A stretch of DNA of 64,000 nucleotides from Microbacterium sp. C7(2022). Lineage in GTDB: Bacteria; Actinomycetota; Actinomycetes; Actinomycetales; Microbacteriaceae. Below the pieces are notes generated by a model that did not search any database, had not been told where the DNA came from, and saw only the letters and a program-made list of their open reading frames with translations. How positions within the stretch are numbered: the first letter of the stretch is position 1; each line of letters opens with the position of its first letter. The stretch lies in contig NZ_JAPEHV010000003.1 of assembly GCF_028823665.1 (NCBI RefSeq), forward strand, positions 124,001 to 188,000, given 5' to 3'. The position numbers and the translations under genes are program-made. Shown piece by piece: positions 60,493 through 64,000 of this stretch.

Positions 60493-63021
60493 TCACGCAT
60501 CGACGCCATGATCGACGTCGCCCGTCGCGCCCACCACGGGGATCGCGGTCGTGACCGTCGGCACCGAGGCTGACAGCAACGAGCCGTCTTCGCGCCGCTG
60601 GTTCTTGAAGGTCTCCAGCGAGGGCTTGCCCCGACGCACCGGCCCCTGATCGGCGAGCGCAACGCGCACCGTCTGACCGGGCGACACGACATACCCGTCA
60701 CCACGCACGCTGAAGGAGACAGGTGAGCCTTCGTCACTTGCGGTGATGGAGATCTCGTCGCGCGTGACCTCGACCGTCAGCCGAGTGCCGTGCCAGTGCG
60801 CGCGATACGACAGCGATGGCCAGCTCTCGGGCAGGCGCGGATCGAACGACAGCTCGCCGAAGTGATCGCGCATTCCACCGAATCCGCTGACGAGCGCCGT
60901 CCAGACACCACCGGCCGATGCGACGTGGACTCCGTCGGAGGCGTTGTGGTGCAGGTCGGCAAGATCGACGAAGAGCGACTGGCGGAAGTAATCCAGTGCG
61001 AGGTCCTGATAGCCGACTTCGGCGGCAAGGATTGCTTGCACAACTGCTGAGAGAGTCGAATCGCCCGTGGTCAGCGCGTCGTAGTACTCGAAGTCAGCCA
61101 ACTTCTCTTCGGCCGTGAAGTGGTTGCCCTGGAGGAAGAGCGCGAGCACCACATCCGCCTGCTTCAGCACCTGATAGCGGTAGATGACGAGCGGGTGATA
61201 GTGAAGCAGGAGCGGACGCTTGTCGGCGGGCGTGTTCTCCAGATCCCAGATTTCACGCTCGAGGAAGACGTGATCCTGAGGGTGGATGCCGAGCGCCTCG
61301 CTGAAGGGAATGTGCATGGCTTCGGCCGCGCGATCCCACGACTCGGCCTCGCCCTCTTCCAGCCCGAGGCGGTCGACCATACGGCGGTACACCTCGCCGT
61401 CGACCTCTTGCATCTCACGAATCGTGCGCGCGGCGAATCGCAGGTTGAACCGCGCCATCACGTTTGTGAAGAGGTTGTCGTTGACGACCGTGGTGTATTC
61501 GTCGGGCCCGGTCACTCCGTGGATGTGGAACGAGTCGCCCTCGCTCTCGTGGGAGCCGTCGCTGGATCGCCAGAAGCCGAGCGTGGCCCACAACCTTGCC
61601 GTCTCGACGGCGATGTCGACGCCCTCGTGATGCAGGAATTCGGTGTCGCCGGTCGCCCGCACGTACTTGGCCAGCGCAAAACTCACGTCGGCGTTGATGT
61701 GGTACTGCGCGGTGCCAGCGGCGTAATACGCCGATGCTTCTTCGCCGTTGATCGTTCGCCACGGGAACAGCGCCCCGGCCTCGTTGAGCTGGTACGCGCG
61801 CCGCCGTGCGGCCGGCAGCATGAGGTACCGCATGCGCAGGGCGTTGCGCGCCCATAGGGGTGAGGTGTACGCCAAGAACGGCAGGACGTAGATTTCGGTG
61901 TCCCAGAAATAGTGACCCGAGTAACCCGATCCGGTGACGCCCTTCGCAGGGACGCCCTGCCCGTCCGCGCGTGCGGCGGCTTGCGCCAACTGGAACAAGC
62001 ACCATCGGGTCGCCTGCTGCAGTGCGTCGTCACCCGGGATCTGGACGTCCGAGCGGTCCCAGAAGTCCGTCATCCACTCGCGCTGGCGCGCGAACTGCGC
62101 GTCGACGCCCTGCTCCATTGCGCGGTCGACCGTGCGACGGCACCGGTCGACGAGCTCGCGCGCGGGCACGCCTCGCGAGGTGTGGTACGCCACGAGCTTT
62201 GTGACCTTGACCGGCACTCCGGCCTTCGCCTGCACGCGGAAGACGTTCTTCGCGATGTCGGGCTCGATCAGGCGACGCGCGTTGAACTCGTTGGTTGTCT
62301 CGACCACGTGATCGGCCACCACGGCCAGCGTCATTCCCGACTCGGCCACGCGATACGACAGCGCCGAGCGCGATTCGTCCTGCCAGTACTCCTGGGGTTC
62401 GAGCACACGCTCGTGGATGCGCTCGGCCTTTCGCGGGTCGAAGCCGGCCTTCTTGGGGGCAGTCGGGGTGCCGCCGTAAACGTCCTCGCCATCCTGTCGG
62501 TTGATCAGCTGGCAGCTGATCGTGACGGGCGCATCGTCGTTGAGGACCGTTACTTCGACGGTCATGATCGCGAGATGCTTCTCAGCGAACGAGACCATCC
62601 GCTCGAACTCGATACAGACGTCTTTTCCGGACGGCGTCATCCAGCGGATGTGGCGCTTCAGCACGCCCTCCCGCATGTCGAGAACCCGCTCGTACTCGCG
62701 CACGTCGGCGAGATCGAGCGAGAGCGGTTCGTCATCGACGTAGACGCGCATCACCTTCGCGTCGGGCGCGTTGATGATCGTCTGCCCGACCTCGGCGAAT
62801 CCGTACGCCTGTTCTGCATGCCGAATCGGGAATGTTTCGTGGAACCCATTGATGAAGGTGCCGTACTCGAGCCCGTGCCGACCTTCGGGGTTGTTCCCGC
62901 GAAGCCCCAGGTAGCCGTTGCCGGTGGCGAACAGCGTCTCGGTCACACCCACGTCTTCAACGTTGACCGACGACTCGACGAGCCGCCACGGGTCAGCGGG
63001 GAAGCGGTCGCGATCGATCAT
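60493..63021 (-). CDS. Glycoside hydrolase family 65 phosphorylase (maltose/trehalose/kojibiose-type)
   Basis: A protein of 842 residues. ATG 63021 overlaps the previous stop (ATGA) and follows GAAGGAG; the open frame back to 63,489 lies inside the phosphatase gene. N-terminal super-beta-sandwich (about 1-290), (alpha/alpha)6 barrel (about 330-720) with the general acid Glu508 in GVTGPDEYTTVVND, and a C-terminal jelly roll. Such enzymes split an alpha-glucoside disaccharide with phosphate to give beta-glucose 1-phosphate. The upstream beta-phosphoglucomutase gene fits this product. Which disaccharide is used cannot be told. Confidence 0.88.
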   Translation of the reverse strand: MIDRDRFPADPWRLVESSVNVEDVGVTETLFATGNGYLGLRGNNPEGRHGLEYGTFINGFHETFPIRHAEQAYGFAEVGQTIINAPDAKVMRVYVDDEPLSLDLADVREYERVLDMREGVLKRHIRWMTPSGKDVCIEFERMVSFAEKHLAIMTVEVTVLNDDAPVTISCQLINRQDGEDVYGGTPTAPKKAGFDPRKAERIHERVLEPQEYWQDESRSALSYRVAESGMTLAVVADHVVETTNEFNARRLIEPDIAKNVFRVQAKAGVPVKVTKLVAYHTSRGVPARELVDRCRRTVDRAMEQGVDAQFARQREWMTDFWDRSDVQIPGDDALQQATRWCLFQLAQAAARADGQGVPAKGVTGSGYSGHYFWDTEIYVLPFLAYTSPLWARNALRMRYLMLPAARRRAYQLNEAGALFPWRTINGEEASAYYAAGTAQYHINADVSFALAKYVRATGDTEFLHHEGVDIAVETARLWATLGFWRSSDGSHESEGDSFHIHGVTGPDEYTTVVNDNLFTNVMARFNLRFAARTIREMQEVDGEVYRRMVDRLGLEEGEAESWDRAAEAMHIPFSEALGIHPQDHVFLEREIWDLENTPADKRPLLLHYHPLVIYRYQVLKQADVVLALFLQGNHFTAEEKLADFEYYDALTTGDSTLSAVVQAILAAEVGYQDLALDYFRQSLFVDLADLHHNASDGVHVASAGGVWTALVSGFGGMRDHFGELSFDPRLPESWPSLSYRAHWHGTRLTVEVTRDEISITASDEGSPVSFSVRGDGYVVSPGQTVRVALADQGPVRRGKPSLETFKNQRREDGSLLSASVPTVTTAIPVVGATGDVDHGVDA

Positions 63022-63770
63022 GCAGGTGTCTCCTTCGCGGACGGGATGAATTCGGCGAGGTCCTGGACGACGACGTGTGCGCCCGCCTCGATCAGTGCCT
63101 CGGATCCGGCGCCGCGGTCGACCGCTACGACCAGCGCGAACGCGCCCGCCGCGGCCGATGCGACTCCGCTCAGGGCGTCTTCGACGGCAGCCGAACGCGC
63201 GGGGTCGACGCCCATCATGCGCGCGGCTTCTACGAACACGTCGGGCGCGGGCTTGGATGAGAGTTTGTCGCGCTCGGCAATCACGCCGTCCATCACGACA
63301 GGAAAGCGATCGCGGATGCCGGCGACCGCGAGCACCTCTTCGGCATTCTTCGAACTCGACACCACCGCGACAGGCGTGCCGGCAGCGGCGAGCGCGTCCA
63401 ACAGCGCAAGTGAGCCGGGGTAGGGGGCGATGCCTTCGTCGCGCAACACGCGTTCGAAGAACTCGTTCTTGCGATTCCCGATGCCGCACACGGTGTCCCG
63501 TGAGGGGTCATCATCGGGTGCGCCCCACGGCACCTCGACATCACGGGAGCGCAACAGGCTCGCGACACCGTCGTAGCGCTTCTTGCCATCGAGATAGTCG
63601 AAGTAGTCGCGCTCGGTGTAGGCCGGTGAGATGTCCCATTCGGCGAAGAGCTGGGTGAACATCGTCTGCCACGCGTGCATGTGCACCTCGGCGGTGGGTG
63701 TGAGCACACCGTCCAGGTCGAACAGCACGGCGTCGTAGGTCGTCAGGTCGGGCAGTGCATTCGCGGTCAC
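63018..63770 (-). CDS. Beta-phosphoglucomutase-like HAD hydrolase
   Basis: A protein of 250 residues starting at GTG 63770 with TTGGAGG upstream. HAD motif I FDLDGVLTP with Asp18 and Asp20, VVSSSKN in motif II, KPAPD in motif III and VEDALSGV in motif IV. The subfamily fits beta-phosphoglucomutase (beta-glucose 1-phosphate to glucose 6-phosphate). Coupled to the GH65 gene by a four-base overlap, the two enzymes take a disaccharide into glycolysis. Confidence 0.85.
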   Translation of the reverse strand: MTANALPDLTTYDAVLFDLDGVLTPTAEVHMHAWQTMFTQLFAEWDISPAYTERDYFDYLDGKKRYDGVASLLRSRDVEVPWGAPDDDPSRDTVCGIGNRKNEFFERVLRDEGIAPYPGSLALLDALAAAGTPVAVVSSSKNAEEVLAVAGIRDRFPVVMDGVIAERDKLSSKPAPDVFVEAARMMGVDPARSAAVEDALSGVASAAAGAFALVVAVDRGAGSEALIEAGAHVVVQDLAEFIPSAKETPA

Positions 63771-63846
63771 GAGACCTCCAACGAGGTATGGATGACGGAC
63801 ATCGGCTCGCCTTCGCGCCGTTCAGCCAGCGTAGCGCGCCGATCGG

Positions 63847-64000
63847 TCACGACAGAGCGCTATCGGCAAGCGTGAGCGCCTGCCTCGCGATCTCGAGCTC
63901 TTCATCGGTGGGCACGACGAGCACGGTGACCGTCGACGCATCTGTCGAGATGACACGGATGCCGCGCCCCGGCGCTTGATTTCGCTCGGGATCGATCTCG
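63847..64000 (-). CDS. ackA: Acetate kinase, C-terminal end only
   Basis: The last 50 codons of a gene that enters from the right edge. The minus strand reads [34 protein letters not shown] before TGA at 63,847-63,849, which is the conserved end of acetate kinases (the LVVPTxEELxIAR block). The enzyme makes ATP from acetyl phosphate or the reverse. Its active site lies outside the window. The gap of 76 bases to the phosphoglucomutase start suggests separate transcription. Confidence 0.85.
   Translation of the reverse strand, partial: EIDPERNQAPGRGIRVISTDASTVTVLVVPTDEELEIARQALTLADSALS

Noticed and set aside
63022-63489. Arg-rich N-terminal extension of the GH65 frame
   Set aside because: It lies antiphase within the beta-phosphoglucomutase gene, and the ATG at 63,021 has GAAGGAG and starts the known family N-terminus.

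Overview
The window comes from a high-GC Gram-positive bacterium (Actinobacteria), most likely Microbacteriaceae and Microbacterium-like. The evidence is the strong G/C third-position bias, GTG/TTG starts with GGAG-type ribosome sites, many apparently leaderless genes (TANNNT, six bases, then ATG/GTG), an actinobacterial 6C small RNA, and the actinobacterial arrangement of a reduced tad pilus cluster beside topA, tmk and holB.

Region A (1-26,784) is an accessory catabolic region. It holds a cut dihydrodipicolinate-synthase-family gene, an ornithine-cyclodeaminase-family gene, an aldehyde dehydrogenase, a LysR regulator, and an operon of an MhpA-like flavin hydroxylase, an extradiol dioxygenase, a fumarylacetoacetase-family (FAH) hydrolase, a binding protein without signal peptide and an AraC regulator. 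It continues with a vanillyl-alcohol-oxidase-type flavoprotein, SDRs, an old-yellow-enzyme relative, an EthD-like protein, a complete Rbs-type ABC importer, a second FAH hydrolase with a cupin and acetoacetyl-CoA synthetase, a TetR regulator and a Tat-exported metallo-beta-lactamase-fold hydrolase. Eight copies of one operator (GATACG-NNN-CGTATC) lie in front of these units, including the tetR gene, so the region looks like a single TetR regulon. I infer uptake, side-chain oxidation, ring hydroxylation, ring cleavage and C-C hydrolysis of an aromatic or polyketide-like substrate, with acetoacetate as one product. The substrate is unknown.

The region shows scars: two gene fragments fused tail to tail at about 15,087, and a C-terminal copy of tetR at 25,284. 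It ends at a tyrosine integrase and excisionase (27,424-28,843) beside the 3' end of a tRNA-Thr(CGT) gene (29,015-29,090). This suggests an integrated element whose left end is outside the window.

Region B (29,164-64,000) is core genome. It contains an exported S33 hydrolase, holB, tmk, topA, a compact tad cluster, 6C RNA, acs, a Rid-like protein, a class A penicillin-binding protein with PASTA domains, a metallophosphoesterase, tRNA-Pro(CGG), a HAD hydrolase, a lactate dehydrogenase with its GntR repressor and twin operators, galE, tdk, mqo, asd and lysC divergent from a ThrE-type exporter, an EamA transporter, recR, dnaX, a GH65 phosphorylase with beta-phosphoglucomutase, and the end of ackA.
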